In this document: piece after piece, positions 18,185 through 28,558 of the stretch
Position numbering within the stretch: the stretch's first letter is position 1
How the letters are laid out: the number at the start of each line of letters is the position of its first letter
Source: Chitinasiproducens palmae
Lineage (GTDB): Bacteria > Pseudomonadota > Gammaproteobacteria > Burkholderiales > Burkholderiaceae
DNA length: 64,000 nt
Direction of reading: 5' to 3'
Assembly: GCF_900095735.1 (NCBI RefSeq)
Contig: NZ_FNLO01000004.1
Coordinates: 248,001 to 312,000 of the forward strand
Program-made: the position numbers and the translations under genes
Notes under the pieces: model-generated
Seen by the model: the letters and a program-made list of their open reading frames with translations, nothing else
Database searches by the model: none
What the model was told of the DNA's origin: nothing

Positions 18185-18837
18185 TCCGGCGCGCGCAGTT
18201 GCGCGCGGCGGTGCGCGACGACTGGCGCGCGAAGGTCGGCAGGCTGCTGCCGGTGGCACTGCTCGCGGTGCTGGCCGGTGGCACCTACTGGCTGCTGCAA
18301 CGCGCGCTGCCGACCGAGAAGACGCCGGCAGCCCGCGCCCGCATGCACGTGCCCGACAGCTTTGCCGACCGGCTGTCGGTCACCTCGCTCTCCGAGAAGG
18401 GGCAGCCGGTGTACCGGCTCACCGCCGATCACATGATCCGCTACGAGGACACGCAGGTCACCGAGATCCAGCAACCCGCGCTGCGCTCCTTCACGCCCGG
18501 CGAGCCGGAGGTGACCGTGACCGCCCAGCGCGGCACCGTCAGCGCCGATCAAGCCGTGATCGACCTGTATGATCAGGCGCATGTGGTGCGCGACGCGGCG
18601 CCGGACGCGCCCGAAATGCAGGCGCTCTCCGAGCATTTCCGGGTCCTGGTGAACGACGACGTGGTCGAAACCGAAAAGCCGGTTAAACTGCTGCGCGGCC
18701 CTTCGGTCACGAACGCCAGCGGCATGGTGTACAACAACGTGACGCGTCAGCTGCGCTTGCTCGGACAGGTGCGCGGCTCCATCGCCGCCGCGGAATTCAA
18801 CGGAGGCGCGCGTCCGCGGGCCACCGCCAATCAGTAA
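18181..18837 (+). CDS. lptC: LPS export protein LptC
   Basis: 218 aa. LptC is anchored in the inner membrane by one N-terminal helix (about 19-40, VGRLLPVALLAVLAGGTYWLL). Its periplasmic beta-jellyroll passes lipopolysaccharide from LptBFG to LptA. Family cues are RLTADHMIRYEDTQVTEIQQPALRSF and VVETEKPVKLLRGPSVTNASGMVYNN. The start ATG is within the kdsC stop (ATGA). lptA follows after 10 bp. Confidence 0.92.
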   Translation: MIRRAQLRAAVRDDWRAKVGRLLPVALLAVLAGGTYWLLQRALPTEKTPAARARMHVPDSFADRLSVTSLSEKGQPVYRLTADHMIRYEDTQVTEIQQPALRSFTPGEPEVTVTAQRGTVSADQAVIDLYDQAHVVRDAAPDAPEMQALSEHFRVLVNDDVVETEKPVKLLRGPSVTNASGMVYNNVTRQLRLLGQVRGSIAAAEFNGGARPRATANQ

Positions 18838-18847
18838 AGAACCCAGG

Positions 18848-19483
18848 ATGAAGCAAACGTCGGCCTCACGAATTTTCCCGCGCGCGGCGCATGTGCTGGT
18901 CAGCACGTTCGGCGCCGCCGCGCTGTTGTGCACGCCGCTTGCGCACGCGGAGCAGGCCGATAGCGGCAAGCCGCTCGTCTTCGATGCCGCCAATCTGAGC
19001 TACGACGATCTCAAGCAGATCACCGTCCTCACCGGCGATGTGGTGCTGACCAAGGGCACGATCGTGATTCGCGCCGACCGTGTCGAGATCCGCACCGATC
19101 CGCAGGGCTATCAATACGCCCAGGCGACGATGAATTCGAACAAGCTCGCGTACTTCCGCCAGAAGCGCGACGCGGTCGACGAGTACATCGAAGGCAATGC
19201 GAAACGCATCGACTACGACGGCAGGAACGAAGTCACCACGCTGACCGGGCAGGCGATCGTCAAGCGGCTGGCCGGCCTGAGCACGGTGATCGACCAGGTC
19301 CAGGGCAACCAGATACGCTACGAGCAGCAGACCGATCGCTACACCGCCACGTCGAGCGCCGGCACCACGAGCGGCGGACGCGTGCGCGGCATGCTCGGGC
19401 CCCGCAATGGCGGCGCGGCGCCGCTGCAGGGACGGACCTCGCTGACGCCGTCGACCAGCGTGAACTCGAGCAGCCAGCCATGA
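18848..19483 (+). CDS. lptA: LPS transport periplasmic protein LptA
   Basis: 211 aa. Signal peptide of about 36 residues ending ...PLAHA-EQ. The OstA-like jellyroll ([35 protein letters not shown]) forms the periplasmic bridge carrying LPS to LptDE. The C-terminal 40 residues are Gly/Ser/Thr-rich and probably disordered. The stop overlaps the lptB start by 4 bases. Confidence 0.95.
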   Translation: MKQTSASRIFPRAAHVLVSTFGAAALLCTPLAHAEQADSGKPLVFDAANLSYDDLKQITVLTGDVVLTKGTIVIRADRVEIRTDPQGYQYAQATMNSNKLAYFRQKRDAVDEYIEGNAKRIDYDGRNEVTTLTGQAIVKRLAGLSTVIDQVQGNQIRYEQQTDRYTATSSAGTTSGGRVRGMLGPRNGGAAPLQGRTSLTPSTSVNSSSQP

Positions 19484-20307
19484 GCCGGCCGAGCGAAACA
19501 GGCATGGCGGACGCCGCGCCAACGCGCGAAACGATCCTGTCGATCGGCCCGGACCACAGCGGCGAGACCAGCACGCTGACGGTCAAGCAGCTCGAGAAGC
19601 GTTACGGCGCGCGCACCGTGGTCAGGGACGTGTCGCTGGAGGTGAGGAGCGGCGAGGTGGTCGGCCTGCTCGGTCCGAACGGCGCGGGCAAGACCACTTC
19701 GTTCTATATGATCGTCGGGCTGGTGCCGCTCGACGCCGGCGAGATCCTGCTGGACGATGTCGAGATCTCGCAACTGCCGATCCACCGGCGCGCTCGCCTG
19801 GGCCTGTCCTACCTGCCGCAGGAAGCCTCGGTATTCCGCAAGCTGTCGGTGGAGCAGAATATTCGTGCGGTGCTGGAACTGCAGACGGACGAACACGACC
19901 GTCGCCTGAGCCGCAGTGAAGTGAACACCCGGACCGACGCGCTGTTGCAGGAATTGCAGATCGCCCACTTGCGAGACAACGCCGCGCTGTCGCTGTCCGG
20001 CGGCGAACGGCGCCGCGTGGAGATCGCGCGCGCGCTGGCCAGCGATCCGTCGTTCATTCTGCTCGACGAACCTTTTGCCGGCGTTGACCCGATCGCGGTA
20101 CTTGAGATACAGAAGATCGTGCGCTTCCTCAAGGCCCGCAACATCGGCGTGCTGATCACCGACCACAACGTGCGCGAGACACTGGGCATCTGCGACCACG
20201 CGTACATCATTGCCGACGGGCACGTGCTCGCCTCCGGCGCGCCCGCGGACATTATCGAGAACGAACACGTACGCCGCGTGTATCTCGGCGAGCATTTCAA
20301 GATGTAA
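19480..20307 (+). CDS. lptB: LPS export ABC transporter ATPase LptB
   Basis: 275 aa. Cytoplasmic ATPase of LptB2FG, powering LPS extraction from the inner membrane. Walker A is GPNGAGKTT, the signature is [15 protein letters not shown] and Walker B is [13 protein letters not shown], followed by the switch His in TDHNVRETL. The N-terminus carries about 25 residues beyond the usual ~240-aa protein (a polar lead before [11 protein letters not shown]). lptF and lptG are not in this window, as is normal. Confidence 0.97.
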   Translation: MSRPSETGMADAAPTRETILSIGPDHSGETSTLTVKQLEKRYGARTVVRDVSLEVRSGEVVGLLGPNGAGKTTSFYMIVGLVPLDAGEILLDDVEISQLPIHRRARLGLSYLPQEASVFRKLSVEQNIRAVLELQTDEHDRRLSRSEVNTRTDALLQELQIAHLRDNAALSLSGGERRRVEIARALASDPSFILLDEPFAGVDPIAVLEIQKIVRFLKARNIGVLITDHNVRETLGICDHAYIIADGHVLASGAPADIIENEHVRRVYLGEHFKM

Positions 20308-20311
20308 GCAT

Positions 20312-20340
20312 GCGCGCGGCGTGGCGTGCGCGCCGCGCGC
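20312..20340. other. GC-rich hairpin after lptB
   Basis: Perfect 10-bp stem (GCGCGCGGCG / CGCCGCGCGC) with a 9-nt loop, starting 5 bp after the lptB stop. No T-run follows, so it is either a 3'-end stabilising hairpin or a weak terminator between lptB and rpoN. Confidence 0.5.
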
Positions 20341-20495
20341 GCAGAAAGTCCGTCGCCAGCATTACGCGTGCCCGCAATGCCGTTTAACATGTAGGCAGGT
20401 GCCTTCGAGGGTCGCCATGCCCGCCCGTGCACCCGGGTGCCTCGGCGCACCGACATGCCAGTGCGAATATCTTTGGACGAAATCCGGCAATTTGA

Positions 20496-21992
20496 ATGAA
20501 AGCCAGTCTGCAACTCCGCTTCTCGCAACACCTTGCGCTGACACCGCAGCTGCAGCAGTCGATCCGGCTGCTGCAGTTGTCGACGCTCGAACTGCAGCAG
20601 GAAGTGGCTGCCGCGGTGGCGCAGAACCCGTTGCTGGATAACGACGAGGACTGGATCGGCAAGGCAACCCGCGTTGCCACCGACGGCTCGATCCATACCT
20701 CCGGCCCGGCGCAGTCGTCCGGCGACAGCGCGCCGCCCACCGGCGAATCGGCCGCGCCGAGCGACGCCGCGCCCGCCCCGGAGAGCAATGCGCTCGATTC
20801 GATCGGGCAGGACAATGGCGAGAGTTCGAGCTGGAGCCTCGACGACTTCCCGCGCGGCGGCGCGCCGAGCGACGACGACGACCTGCCGCCGATGCAGTTG
20901 CAGGAAGTGCCGACCAGCCTGCGCGACCATCTGCTCGCGCAATTGCATTTGACGCAGGTGGACCAGCGCGACCGCGCGCTCGCCACCTTCCTGATCGAAT
21001 CGCTGAGCGACGACGGCTATCTGAACGAGTCGCTCGAGGACGTCGCCGAGGAACTGCCGGAAGAGCTCGACGTCGAGCTCGACGAACTGCAGGCAGCGCT
21101 ATCGCTCGTGCAGAGCTTCGAGCCGTGCGGCATCGCGGCGCGCTCACCCGCCGAGTGCCTGCGCCTGCAACTGCTGCGGCTCAAGGCGGACCCGACCCGC
21201 AAGCTGGCGCTGGACATCGTCGACAACCACCTGCCGCTGCTGGCCGCACGCGATTTCACGCGACTCAAGCGCAGCCTGAAGGTGGACGAGGATGCGCTGC
21301 GCGAGGCGCACGCGCTGATCCGATCGCTCGAACCGTTCCCGGGCGCCGCCTACGGCAAGCCCGAAGCGGACTACGTGGTGCCGGACATCCTGGTGCGCAA
21401 GACCTCGGCCGGCTGGCTCGCCGAGCTCAATCCCGAGGTGGTGCCGAAATTGCGTATCAACAGCCTGTACGCGAACATCCTGCGCAACAACCGGGGCGAC
21501 CCGGGCAGTGGTTCGCTGCGCCAACAGTTGCAGGAGGCGCGCTGGCTGATCAAGAACATTCAGCAGCGTTTCGAGACGATTCTGCGTGTCGCGCAGGCCA
21601 TCGTCGAGCGTCAGAAGAGCTTTTTTGCGCATGGCGAAATCGCCATGCGTCCCTTGGTTTTGCGGGAGATTGCTGATACGCTAGGTTTGCACGAGTCGAC
21701 GATTTCGCGCGTCACGTCCGGCAAATACATGCTTACGCCGTTCGGTACGCTGGAGTTCAAATACTTCTTCGGCTCGCACGTTTCCACCGATACCGGCGGC
21801 TCGGCATCGTCCACGGCGATCCGGGCCCTGATCAAGCAACTGATAGGAGCGGAGGATACCCGTACACCGCTGTCAGACAGCCGCATCGCCGAATTGCTGG
21901 CCGAACAGGGCTTCGTGGTCGCCCGACGAACGGTCGCGAAATATCGTGAAGCGCTGCGGATTCCAGCGGTCAACCTGCGCAAGTCCTTGTAA
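20496..21992 (+). CDS. rpoN: RNA polymerase sigma-54 factor
   Basis: 498 aa. It directs transcription from -24/-12 promoters with AAA+ activators. Region I is the Gln/Leu-rich N-terminus ([31 protein letters not shown]). An acidic, Ser-rich region II covers about 50-125, then the core-binding domain. The HTH and RpoN box [10 protein letters not shown] sit near the C-terminus. It is usually followed by hpf and PTS-Ntr genes, as here; sigma-54 and the PTS-Ntr phosphorelay are functionally linked in many proteobacteria. Confidence 0.97.
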   Translation: MKASLQLRFSQHLALTPQLQQSIRLLQLSTLELQQEVAAAVAQNPLLDNDEDWIGKATRVATDGSIHTSGPAQSSGDSAPPTGESAAPSDAAPAPESNALDSIGQDNGESSSWSLDDFPRGGAPSDDDDLPPMQLQEVPTSLRDHLLAQLHLTQVDQRDRALATFLIESLSDDGYLNESLEDVAEELPEELDVELDELQAALSLVQSFEPCGIAARSPAECLRLQLLRLKADPTRKLALDIVDNHLPLLAARDFTRLKRSLKVDEDALREAHALIRSLEPFPGAAYGKPEADYVVPDILVRKTSAGWLAELNPEVVPKLRINSLYANILRNNRGDPGSGSLRQQLQEARWLIKNIQQRFETILRVAQAIVERQKSFFAHGEIAMRPLVLREIADTLGLHESTISRVTSGKYMLTPFGTLEFKYFFGSHVSTDTGGSASSTAIRALIKQLIGAEDTRTPLSDSRIAELLAEQGFVVARRTVAKYREALRIPAVNLRKSL

Positions 21993-22103
21993 TCCGGCGC
22001 ACTGTCGCGCCGGTTAAACCGGTCGCGACCGAAGTGACAAGCGGCGATACGACCGAAGGTCCGTACCGCCGCCGGTGTCGCGGCCTCCAGCATGGAGAGC
22101 ACT

Positions 22104-22463
22104 ATGAATCTGATCATCAGTGGACACCATCTCGAAGTCACGCCTGCCCTGCGCGAATACGTGGTCGCCAAGCTCGACCGGGTCATCCGCCATTTCGATC
22201 AGGTGATCGACGCCACGGTGCTACTGGCGGTGGATAATTCCCGCGAGAAGGATCGCCGCCAACGCGCGGAGATCACGGTCCGCGTGAAAGGGCGCGACAT
22301 CTACGTGGAAAGCGCCGAGTCGGATCTCTATGCCGCAATCGACATGCTGGTCGACAAGCTCGACCGCCAGGTCCTCCGTCACAAGGACCGTCTGCAGGGT
22401 CACCAACGCGAAGCGCTGAAGCACCAGACCGACATCATCGGCGCCGAGCAGCAGGTCGGCTGA
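22104..22463 (+). CDS. hpf: ribosome hibernation promoting factor
   Basis: 119 aa, HPF/YfiA family. It binds the 30S decoding region and stabilises inactive 70S/100S ribosomes in stationary phase. [20 protein letters not shown] starts the conserved beta-alpha-beta fold; [24 protein letters not shown] is the second helix. The length is between short HPF and long HPF, without the long form's dimerisation tail. The start at 22104 has GGAGAG 8 nt upstream; an ATG at 22092 is less well placed. It lies 111 bp after rpoN. Confidence 0.94.
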   Translation: MNLIISGHHLEVTPALREYVVAKLDRVIRHFDQVIDATVLLAVDNSREKDRRQRAEITVRVKGRDIYVESAESDLYAAIDMLVDKLDRQVLRHKDRLQGHQREALKHQTDIIGAEQQVG

Positions 22464-22828
22464 CCGGACGCGGCCCACGCGCCGCCCGTTCCGCAACACA
22501 TTGCATCGGCCTCGGGGCCGACAAGGCTCCATCGGAGCCGGGACGCGCGTCCCACGCCGCCGCTACTGCCTGCCTCGCGCAGGTGGGAGGCGGCGGCGAA
22601 ACAACTGCGGCAAAGTCGCAACGCGCACGCGCCGCTCGCGCGTGTCCCCGCCGCTTTCTCCCAGGTTTGTATTTATAATGCTTCGATCGAATACGGGGTC
22701 GTAGTGGTAGCAGCGCGCTCAAGGACTCGACGATGGACTGACATGGCGCGGCGACGCCATGCCGTTGCCCGGCTCGCCGGTGTGCGGGCCATCGCACTAG
22801 AAGACGCAGTGTCGCGCTATCCGTCAAA
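22464..22828. other. hpf-ptsN spacer
   Basis: 365 bp without a gene. A good -10 hexamer TATAAT is at 22674-22679 (listed separately). GC-rich inverted segments follow hpf, but there is no T-run terminator. No small ORF or known RNA is recognised. Confidence 0.4.
22674..22679 (+). promoter_or_regulatory. candidate -10 element for ptsN-hprK
   Basis: Perfect TATAAT in an otherwise GC-rich spacer, 150 bp before ptsN. No clear -35 is found at 16-18 bp. If used, it gives ptsN a transcript of its own apart from rpoN-hpf. Confidence 0.4.
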
Positions 22829-23284
22829 ATGAATCGTCTAGCCAAACTGCTCCCTCTCGAAAACGTTGTTCTCGATCTTGCCGTCACCAGCAAGAAACGC
22901 GTGTTCGAGCAAGCGGGACTGATCTTCGAAAATCAGAACGGCGTCGCGCGCAGCATCGTGACGGACAATCTGTTCGCGCGCGAACGGCTGGGCTCCACGG
23001 GGCTCGGCGAGGGCGTGGCGATTCCGCACGGCCGCATCAAGGGATTGAAGCAACCGTGCGCCGCGTTCGTGCGTCTGGCCGAGCCGATCCCGTTCGAAGC
23101 CCCGGACGGCCTGCCCGTCAATCTGCTGATCTTCCTGCTCGTGCCGGAACAGGCCACGCAGCAGCACCTTGAAATTCTCTCCGAAATCGCGCAACTTCTG
23201 TCGGATGCGGCGGTTCGCGAAAAGCTTGCGACCACCGCCGACCGGGGCGAAGTGCATGGCCTGCTGACCGACTGGCGTCCCTGA
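22829..23284 (+). CDS. ptsN: PTS-Ntr IIA component
   Basis: 151 aa. EIIA-Ntr is phosphorylated through EI-Ntr and NPr; it regulates rather than transports sugar. The phosphoacceptor is His67 in GEGVAIPHGRIKG. The rest fits the mannitol/fructose IIA fold (LLIFLLVPEQATQQHLEILSEIAQLL). hprK and rapZ follow, a classic arrangement. Confidence 0.95.
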   Translation: MNRLAKLLPLENVVLDLAVTSKKRVFEQAGLIFENQNGVARSIVTDNLFARERLGSTGLGEGVAIPHGRIKGLKQPCAAFVRLAEPIPFEAPDGLPVNLLIFLLVPEQATQQHLEILSEIAQLLSDAAVREKLATTADRGEVHGLLTDWRP

Positions 23285-23401
23285 GGACCTGCAACCGCCG
23301 CGCCGCGCCGTCGCGCCTGCCTTGAAGCGGGGCGACGGGTCCGGCGTGCTCCGCGGCTTTCCGGACCGTCCGGCGAGCCAAGCTTCCGACCGACTGGCAC
23401 G

Positions 23402-24358
23402 ATGGACACTTCGAGCATCAATGCGCAGAGCATCTTCGACGACAATGCGCCGGCGCTGAAGTTGAGCTGGCTGTCCGGCCACGAGGGCTGGGAGCGCGGC
23501 TTCTCCGCCGAGACCGTCGAGAATGCGACCTCGGGCGCCGACCTGATCGGCCACCTGAACCTGATCCACCCGAACCGGATACAGGTGCTCGGCGAGGCGG
23601 AGCTGAAGTACTACAACCGCCTGAGCAGCGAGGACAGCAGCCGCCACATGGCCGAGCTGATCGCGCTCGAGCCGCCGTTCCTGGTGGTGGCCGACGGCAA
23701 CGAGGTGCCGAAGGAACTCGAACTGCGCTGCACGCGATCGTCGACCCCGCTGTTCACCACGCCGCTCTCCTCGGCCGCGGTGATCGACAATCTGCGTCTG
23801 TACATGTCCCGTATCCTGGCGCCGCGCGCGACGATGCACGGGGTGTTCCTCGACATCCTGGGCATGGGCGTGCTGCTCACCGGCGATTCCGGTCTGGGCA
23901 AGAGCGAACTCGGTCTCGAACTCATCAGCCGGGGCAACGGGCTGGTTGCCGACGACGCGGTCGATTTCGTCCGGCTTGGCCCCGATTACATCGAGGGACG
24001 CTGCCCGCCGTTGTTGCAGAATCTGCTCGAAGTCCGCGGGCTCGGACTGCTCGACATCAAGACCATCTTCGGCGAGACCGCGGTCCGCCGCAAGATGAAG
24101 CTCAAGCTTATCGTCCAGTTGGTGCGGCGCACCGATGGCGAGTTCCAGCGCCTGCCGCTCGATTCGCAAACGGTCGACGTGCTCGGCATCCCGGTCTCGA
24201 AGGTGACGCTGCAGGTGGCGGCTGGCCGCAACCTCGCGGTGCTGGTCGAGGCCGCGGTGCGCAACACGATCCTGCAGCTGCGCGGCATCGACACGCTGCG
24301 CGACTTCATGGACCGGCAACGGCTTGCCATGCAGGATCCGGACGGCCAATACCGCTAG
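23402..24358 (+). CDS. hprK: HPr kinase/phosphorylase
   Basis: 318 aa. It phosphorylates and dephosphorylates a Ser in HPr/NPr. The P-loop GDSGLGKS spans 161-168. The signature [20 protein letters not shown] and the Lys-rich [13 protein letters not shown] follow. The N-terminal domain (1-130) is the less conserved MurF-like half. In proteobacteria HprK is usually next to ptsN and rapZ, as here. Confidence 0.96.
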   Translation: MDTSSINAQSIFDDNAPALKLSWLSGHEGWERGFSAETVENATSGADLIGHLNLIHPNRIQVLGEAELKYYNRLSSEDSSRHMAELIALEPPFLVVADGNEVPKELELRCTRSSTPLFTTPLSSAAVIDNLRLYMSRILAPRATMHGVFLDILGMGVLLTGDSGLGKSELGLELISRGNGLVADDAVDFVRLGPDYIEGRCPPLLQNLLEVRGLGLLDIKTIFGETAVRRKMKLKLIVQLVRRTDGEFQRLPLDSQTVDVLGIPVSKVTLQVAAGRNLAVLVEAAVRNTILQLRGIDTLRDFMDRQRLAMQDPDGQYR

Positions 24359-24574
24359 CGGCACGCCGCAGCCGATGGCGGGACGCCGCCGCGGTCGCGA
24401 TGCTATGATGCAAGCACTTTGGCCGCGGCCGTTGACGATGCGCCGGGCCCACCGCCTGCAAGGCATCCGTTCCAACTGCGCCGCCTGCTCCGTCGCGCCC
24501 GCCGATGCCTACCATGGCCATGCGCGGGCTACCAGGCGGCTCACCGCCGCGAGCCTGGGAGCCTCCTGTCGCCG

Positions 24575-25489
24575 ATGCGCATTGTCCTCATCACCGGCAT
24601 CTCCGGTTCCGGTAAATCGGTCGCGCTGACCGCCCTCGAAGACGGGGGCTACTACTGCGTCGACAATCTGCCGCCCCGCTTCCTGCCCGATCTGGTCAGC
24701 TTCCTGACCAACGACGGCCGCACGCTGCTTGCCGTCGCCATCGATGCTCGCTCAGGAATGGGCCTGATCGACATGCCGGGCATATTGACGCGACTGCGCG
24801 AAGCCGGCCACGACGTACGGGTGCTGTTCCTGAACGCGAGCACGCAGGCCTTGATCGCGCGCTTCTCCGAGACGCGTCGGCGCCATCCGCTTTCGTCGGT
24901 CAATCCCGAAGGCCCGGACGCGTCGCTGGCCGACGCGATCGAGGGCGAGCGCGAGCTGCTCTCCAGTCTGGCCGAACTGGGACACCAGATCGACACCAGC
25001 AGCCTGCGCTCGAATACGCTGCGTGCCTGGGTCAAGCGCTTTGCCGAACACGACAACGACCACCTGACGCTGATGTTCGAGTCATTCGGCTTCAAGCGCG
25101 GTCTGCCACTGGATGCGGACTTCGTGTTCGACGTCCGCTCGCTGCCCAACCCCTTCTATGATCACCAGTTGCGGGCGCTGACCGGCCTGGACGAGCCGGT
25201 CAAGCGCTTCCTCGGCCAGGTTCCGGCCGCCGCCGAGATGATCAGCGACATCCACGCCTATCTGGAAAAGTGGCTGCCGACGTTCCGCGACGACAATCGC
25301 AGCTACCTGACCGTCGCGATCGGCTGCACGGGCGGCCAGCATCGCTCGGTCTACATCGCGCAGGCGCTGGCGGCGCGTTTCGGCGGCGAGGCGCAGGTGA
25401 TCGTCCGGCATCGCGACATGGTGCCGGCGCCGCTGCCCGCGTCTGCGCCCGTGTCTGCGCCCGTGTCTGCGCCAATCGCCGACGCCTAG
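24575..25489 (+). CDS. rapZ: RNase adapter / nucleotide-binding protein RapZ
   Basis: 304 aa. In enterobacteria RapZ delivers the sRNA GlmZ to RNase E and controls glucosamine-6-P synthesis. Walker A GISGSGKS is at 8-15, RHPLS and [12 protein letters not shown] are in the middle, and the C-terminal [16 protein letters not shown] is the RNA-binding/oligomer domain. The final 16 residues are a short repeat-coded extension ([14 protein letters not shown]) from a 12-bp tandem repeat at about 25440-25478. The start at 24575 gives the conserved MRIVLITG. Whether GlmZ-like targets exist here is unknown. Confidence 0.93.
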   Translation: MRIVLITGISGSGKSVALTALEDGGYYCVDNLPPRFLPDLVSFLTNDGRTLLAVAIDARSGMGLIDMPGILTRLREAGHDVRVLFLNASTQALIARFSETRRRHPLSSVNPEGPDASLADAIEGERELLSSLAELGHQIDTSSLRSNTLRAWVKRFAEHDNDHLTLMFESFGFKRGLPLDADFVFDVRSLPNPFYDHQLRALTGLDEPVKRFLGQVPAAAEMISDIHAYLEKWLPTFRDDNRSYLTVAIGCTGGQHRSVYIAQALAARFGGEAQVIVRHRDMVPAPLPASAPVSAPVSAPIADA

Positions 25490-25620
25490 CGCGCGCCGCG
25501 GCCACGGTCTATGCTGATGATGCGGCCCGGTTGCGCCGCGCGCGACTTCCGGCGTCGCTGCGCGACGCCGGGCCGGCACTGCCGCGCCGTTGCAGGCGCC
25601 CCCGCGACACGGACGTAGCG

Positions 25621-26247
25621 ATGATGGCCGAGACTCTGCAAGACTTACCGTTGTTCCCGCTCGGCACCGTGCTGTTCCCGGACGGTCTGCTTCCGCTGCG
25701 CGTCTTCGAGGCGCGTTACCTGGACATGACGCGCGAGTGCCTGCGCGAGGCCAAGCCGTTCGGCGTGTGCCTGATCCGCGAGGGCGCGGAGGTCGCGCAG
25801 GCCGGCGTGGACGTGGTGCCGGAAACGGTGGGCTGCCTGGCCGAGATCATCGACTGCGACATGCAGCACCTCGGCGTGCTGCTGCTGCGCACGCGTGGCA
25901 CGCATCGTTTTCATCTGAACGCCTGGCGCACCGGCGCCGACGGACTACTGCGCGGCGACGGCAAGCTGGTGCCAGCCGATCCGCCGGTCGACGATCCAGC
26001 CGACCTGCATTGCCTGCCGCCCTGCGCGGCGGTGCTGCGACGGATCGTCGAGACCCTCGGCGAGCGGGACACCAACCTTCCGTTCCTCGAACCGTTCCAC
26101 TTCGACGACCCGTGCTGGGTCGGCAACCGACTTGCCGAAGTGCTGCCCCTGCCGCTGGGCGCACGCCAGAAACTGATGGCGCTCGAACATGCCGGGGCGC
26201 GTTTGCGGCTCGTGCATCAGTTCATGGAAAAGCATCAGTTGCTGTAG
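25621..26247 (+). CDS. Lon N-terminal domain-like protein
   Basis: 208 aa, containing only the substrate-binding N domain of Lon (LPLFPLGTVLFPDGLLPLRVFEARYLDMTRECL), with no ATPase or protease. Stand-alone proteins of this type resemble the Lon-N fold seen in cereblon-like and bacterial YcbX-context families; their role is unclear, perhaps binding misfolded proteins or a small molecule. The double ATG at 25621/25624 leaves a one-residue uncertainty. Convergent with mutY. Confidence 0.85.
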   Translation: MMAETLQDLPLFPLGTVLFPDGLLPLRVFEARYLDMTRECLREAKPFGVCLIREGAEVAQAGVDVVPETVGCLAEIIDCDMQHLGVLLLRTRGTHRFHLNAWRTGADGLLRGDGKLVPADPPVDDPADLHCLPPCAAVLRRIVETLGERDTNLPFLEPFHFDDPCWVGNRLAEVLPLPLGARQKLMALEHAGARLRLVHQFMEKHQLL

Positions 26248-26271
26248 CGGCACGGCCTCGCGGGTCGCCCG

Positions 26272-27372
26272 TCAGAGCAAGGTGCCGCGCAACTGGCCAA
26301 GCAGCTTGCTGATCGGCGCGGGCAAGCCGTAGCTGTCGAGCGCATCGAGCCGAACCCAGCGGGTCTCGGTCGCAGCCCCACCGCCCGCCTCCGCCACCGT
26401 GCATGCTTCGGACGCCGGACCGGCGGCGCCGTCGGCTGCCCGCTGATCGATGCATGCGTGGATGTCGAGCTTGAAGTGCGTAAAGGCGTGCGACAGCGGC
26501 CCCAGCATCTCGAAACGCGCGGCACCGCCCAGCGCACGGGTGCGCTCGGCCAGCGCCGGCTCGGTGTCCGCCTCCGGCAAGCTCCACAAGCCTCCCCAGA
26601 TGCCGGCGGGAGGCCGCTTCTCGAGCAGCACGCGGTCGCCGTCGCGCAGCACCAGCATCCACCGCGCGCGGCGCGGCACGGTCTTCTTCGGCCGTGGCGT
26701 CGGCAACGCGCGCTCGCGACCGGTCAGATGGGCGACGCAGTCGTCGGCGAACGGGCACCGCACGCACGCGGGCGTGCCGCGTACGCAAAGCGTCGCGCCG
26801 AGGTCCATCAGACCCTGCGTATAGGCGCCCATCGCCGGATCGCCCTCGCCGGGGAGCAGCGACTCGGCCAGCGCCCACAACTGAGTCTCGACCCGCTTTT
26901 CGCCCGGGAAGCCTTCGATGCCGTAGGCGCGCGCCAGCACACGCTTCACATTGCCGTCGAGGATGGTCTCGCGAGCGCCAAATGCGAAGGAAGCGATCGC
27001 CGCGGCGGTGGACCGGCCGATGCCCGGCAACATCGCCAGCGCGGCGGCATCGCTCGGGAATACGCCGCCGTGGTTGGCCACCACTTCCTTCGCAAGCCGG
27101 TGCAGGTTGCGCGCACGCGAGTAATAGCCGAGCCCCGCCCACAGCGCGAGCACCGCGTCCTCATCCGCCGCGGCAAGCGCCGCCACATCCGGGAACCGCT
27201 CCAGGAAACGCGCGTAGTACGGAATCACCGTCGTCACCTGCGTCTGCTGCAGCATGATCTCGGACAGCCAGATCCGGTAGGGATCGCGGGTGCGCTGCCA
27301 GGGGAGGTCGTGCCGGCCATGGACGCGTTGCCATGCGACCAGCCGCGCGGCGAATTGCTGATGCGGAATCAT
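26272..27372 (-). CDS. mutY: A/G-specific adenine glycosylase
   Basis: 366 aa. It removes adenine mispaired with 8-oxoguanine. The HhH-GPD domain has [24 protein letters not shown] (catalytic Glu), [18 protein letters not shown], and catalytic Asp in [10 protein letters not shown]. The [4Fe-4S] ligands are Cys-x6-Cys-x2-Cys-x5-Cys in [19 protein letters not shown]-terminal Nudix-like 8-oxoG recognition domain follows. The start overlaps the mutM stop (ATGA), so the GO repair enzymes MutM and MutY are co-translated. Confidence 0.97.
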   Translation of the reverse strand: MIPHQQFAARLVAWQRVHGRHDLPWQRTRDPYRIWLSEIMLQQTQVTTVIPYYARFLERFPDVAALAAADEDAVLALWAGLGYYSRARNLHRLAKEVVANHGGVFPSDAAALAMLPGIGRSTAAAIASFAFGARETILDGNVKRVLARAYGIEGFPGEKRVETQLWALAESLLPGEGDPAMGAYTQGLMDLGATLCVRGTPACVRCPFADDCVAHLTGRERALPTPRPKKTVPRRARWMLVLRDGDRVLLEKRPPAGIWGGLWSLPEADTEPALAERTRALGGAARFEMLGPLSHAFTHFKLDIHACIDQRAADGAAGPASEACTVAEAGGGAATETRWVRLDALDSYGLPAPISKLLGQLRGTLL

Positions 27373-28202
27373 CGTTGGCACGCGGGACAGAAGAACGTCG
27401 AGCGCTGCTGCTGCACGATCTGGCGGATCGGCGCGCCACAAGTCTTGCAGGGCTGACCGGTGCGGTCATAGACGTAATGATCCAACTGAAAATAGCCGCT
27501 TTCCCCGCTGCTGTTCGCAAAATCGCGGAGCGTGCTGCCGCCCTTGCTGATCGCTTCGGCGAGCGTTTCCTTGATCGCGTCGGTCAGGCGTCTATAACGC
27601 GCGAGCGAAATACGGCCGGCCGGCGTGGTCGGACGGATGCCGGCCTTGAAGAGCGCTTCCGACGCATAGATGTTGCCGACACCGACCACGATGGTGCCGG
27701 CCAGCAGCGCCTGCTTGATGGCAAGCGAGCGGCCGCGCGTGGCCCGGTACAGCATGTCGGCCGAAAACGCAGGCGTCAGTGGCTCGACGCCGAGACCGAC
27801 CAGGAGCGGATGCAGCAAGACGTCGCCCGCGCTGCGCGGATGCCAGAGCACCGCGCCGAAACGGCGCGGATCGCGGTAGCGCAGCAGGAAGTCGTCGAAG
27901 CGCCAGTCGACGTGGTCGTGCTTGCCCGCCGCGTTGCCGGTCGCCGGCTTCCCCTCCAGCACGCGCAACGTTCCAGTCATGCCAAGGTGGACGATCAGCC
28001 AGCCCTCGGCGGACTCGAACAGCAGGTATTTGCCGCGTCGCTCGACGCGCTCGATGAGCGCACCTTGCAAGCGCGTCGGCAGATCGGGCGGCACCGGCCA
28101 GCGCAGGGCGGGCACGCGAATCTCGACGGCCTGGACGCGGCGTCCGGTCACATAGGGCTCGACGCCCCGTCGGGTCACTTCGACTTCTGGTAGTTCTGGC
28201 AT
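27369..28202 (-). CDS. mutM: formamidopyrimidine-DNA glycosylase
   Basis: 277 aa. It excises 8-oxoguanine and FapyG. After Met removal the catalytic Pro and Glu are in MPELPEVEV. The H2TH domain has [17 protein letters not shown], and the C-terminal zinc finger is CKTC...CPAC. The upstream gene of the mutM-mutY pair. A 356-bp spacer separates it from the divergent TPR gene. Confidence 0.97.
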   Translation of the reverse strand: MPELPEVEVTRRGVEPYVTGRRVQAVEIRVPALRWPVPPDLPTRLQGALIERVERRGKYLLFESAEGWLIVHLGMTGTLRVLEGKPATGNAAGKHDHVDWRFDDFLLRYRDPRRFGAVLWHPRSAGDVLLHPLLVGLGVEPLTPAFSADMLYRATRGRSLAIKQALLAGTIVVGVGNIYASEALFKAGIRPTTPAGRISLARYRRLTDAIKETLAEAISKGGSTLRDFANSSGESGYFQLDHYVYDRTGQPCKTCGAPIRQIVQQQRSTFFCPACQR

Positions 28203-28558
28203 GGGGTCCGATGTATGGAACCGTTCATCGCGGTTCCTGTCCGATCGCGCGTGCCCGCGGTCCGGCGTGCACCACTGCGTCTGCTTCTGTGTCCGTGCTT
28301 GTGTCCGTCGGCGTGCCTGTGTCTTGCCGTGCGTCGGGCGCCGCCGGTGGCGAGCCCGACGCACGCAGGTCGGCGCACCCGCCCCCAGGCGCCCCCAGGC
28401 GCCACCGCCCGCCACGACGCGTCTTGAATGGCGCCTCGGCGAGGGTCCGGCACCGGCGCGCCCGGCAGAGATGACGGCGACGCCGGCCATTGCAAGGGCA
28501 GCAAGTCCGCCATTCTAGCGGTCGCGCTACAATCTTCGGAAACCCTCATCACGCGTCC
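28203..28558. other. mutM-TPR gene divergent spacer
   Basis: 356 bp. It holds imperfect tandem repeats of GTGTCCGTGCTT-like units (about 28288-28330) and a duplicated CAGGCGCCCC (about 28383-28406). A TACAAT at 28528-28533 could be the -10 for the TPR gene, without a clear -35. No gene is seen. Confidence 0.4.

Noticed and set aside
23380-23405. Sigma-54 promoter before hprK (TGGCAC)
   Set aside because: The -24-like TGGCAC has no TTGC at the required -12 spacing.
22838-24475. 545-aa minus-strand ORF opposite ptsN and hprK
   Set aside because: Antisense to two well-conserved genes and spans their spacer; no motif.
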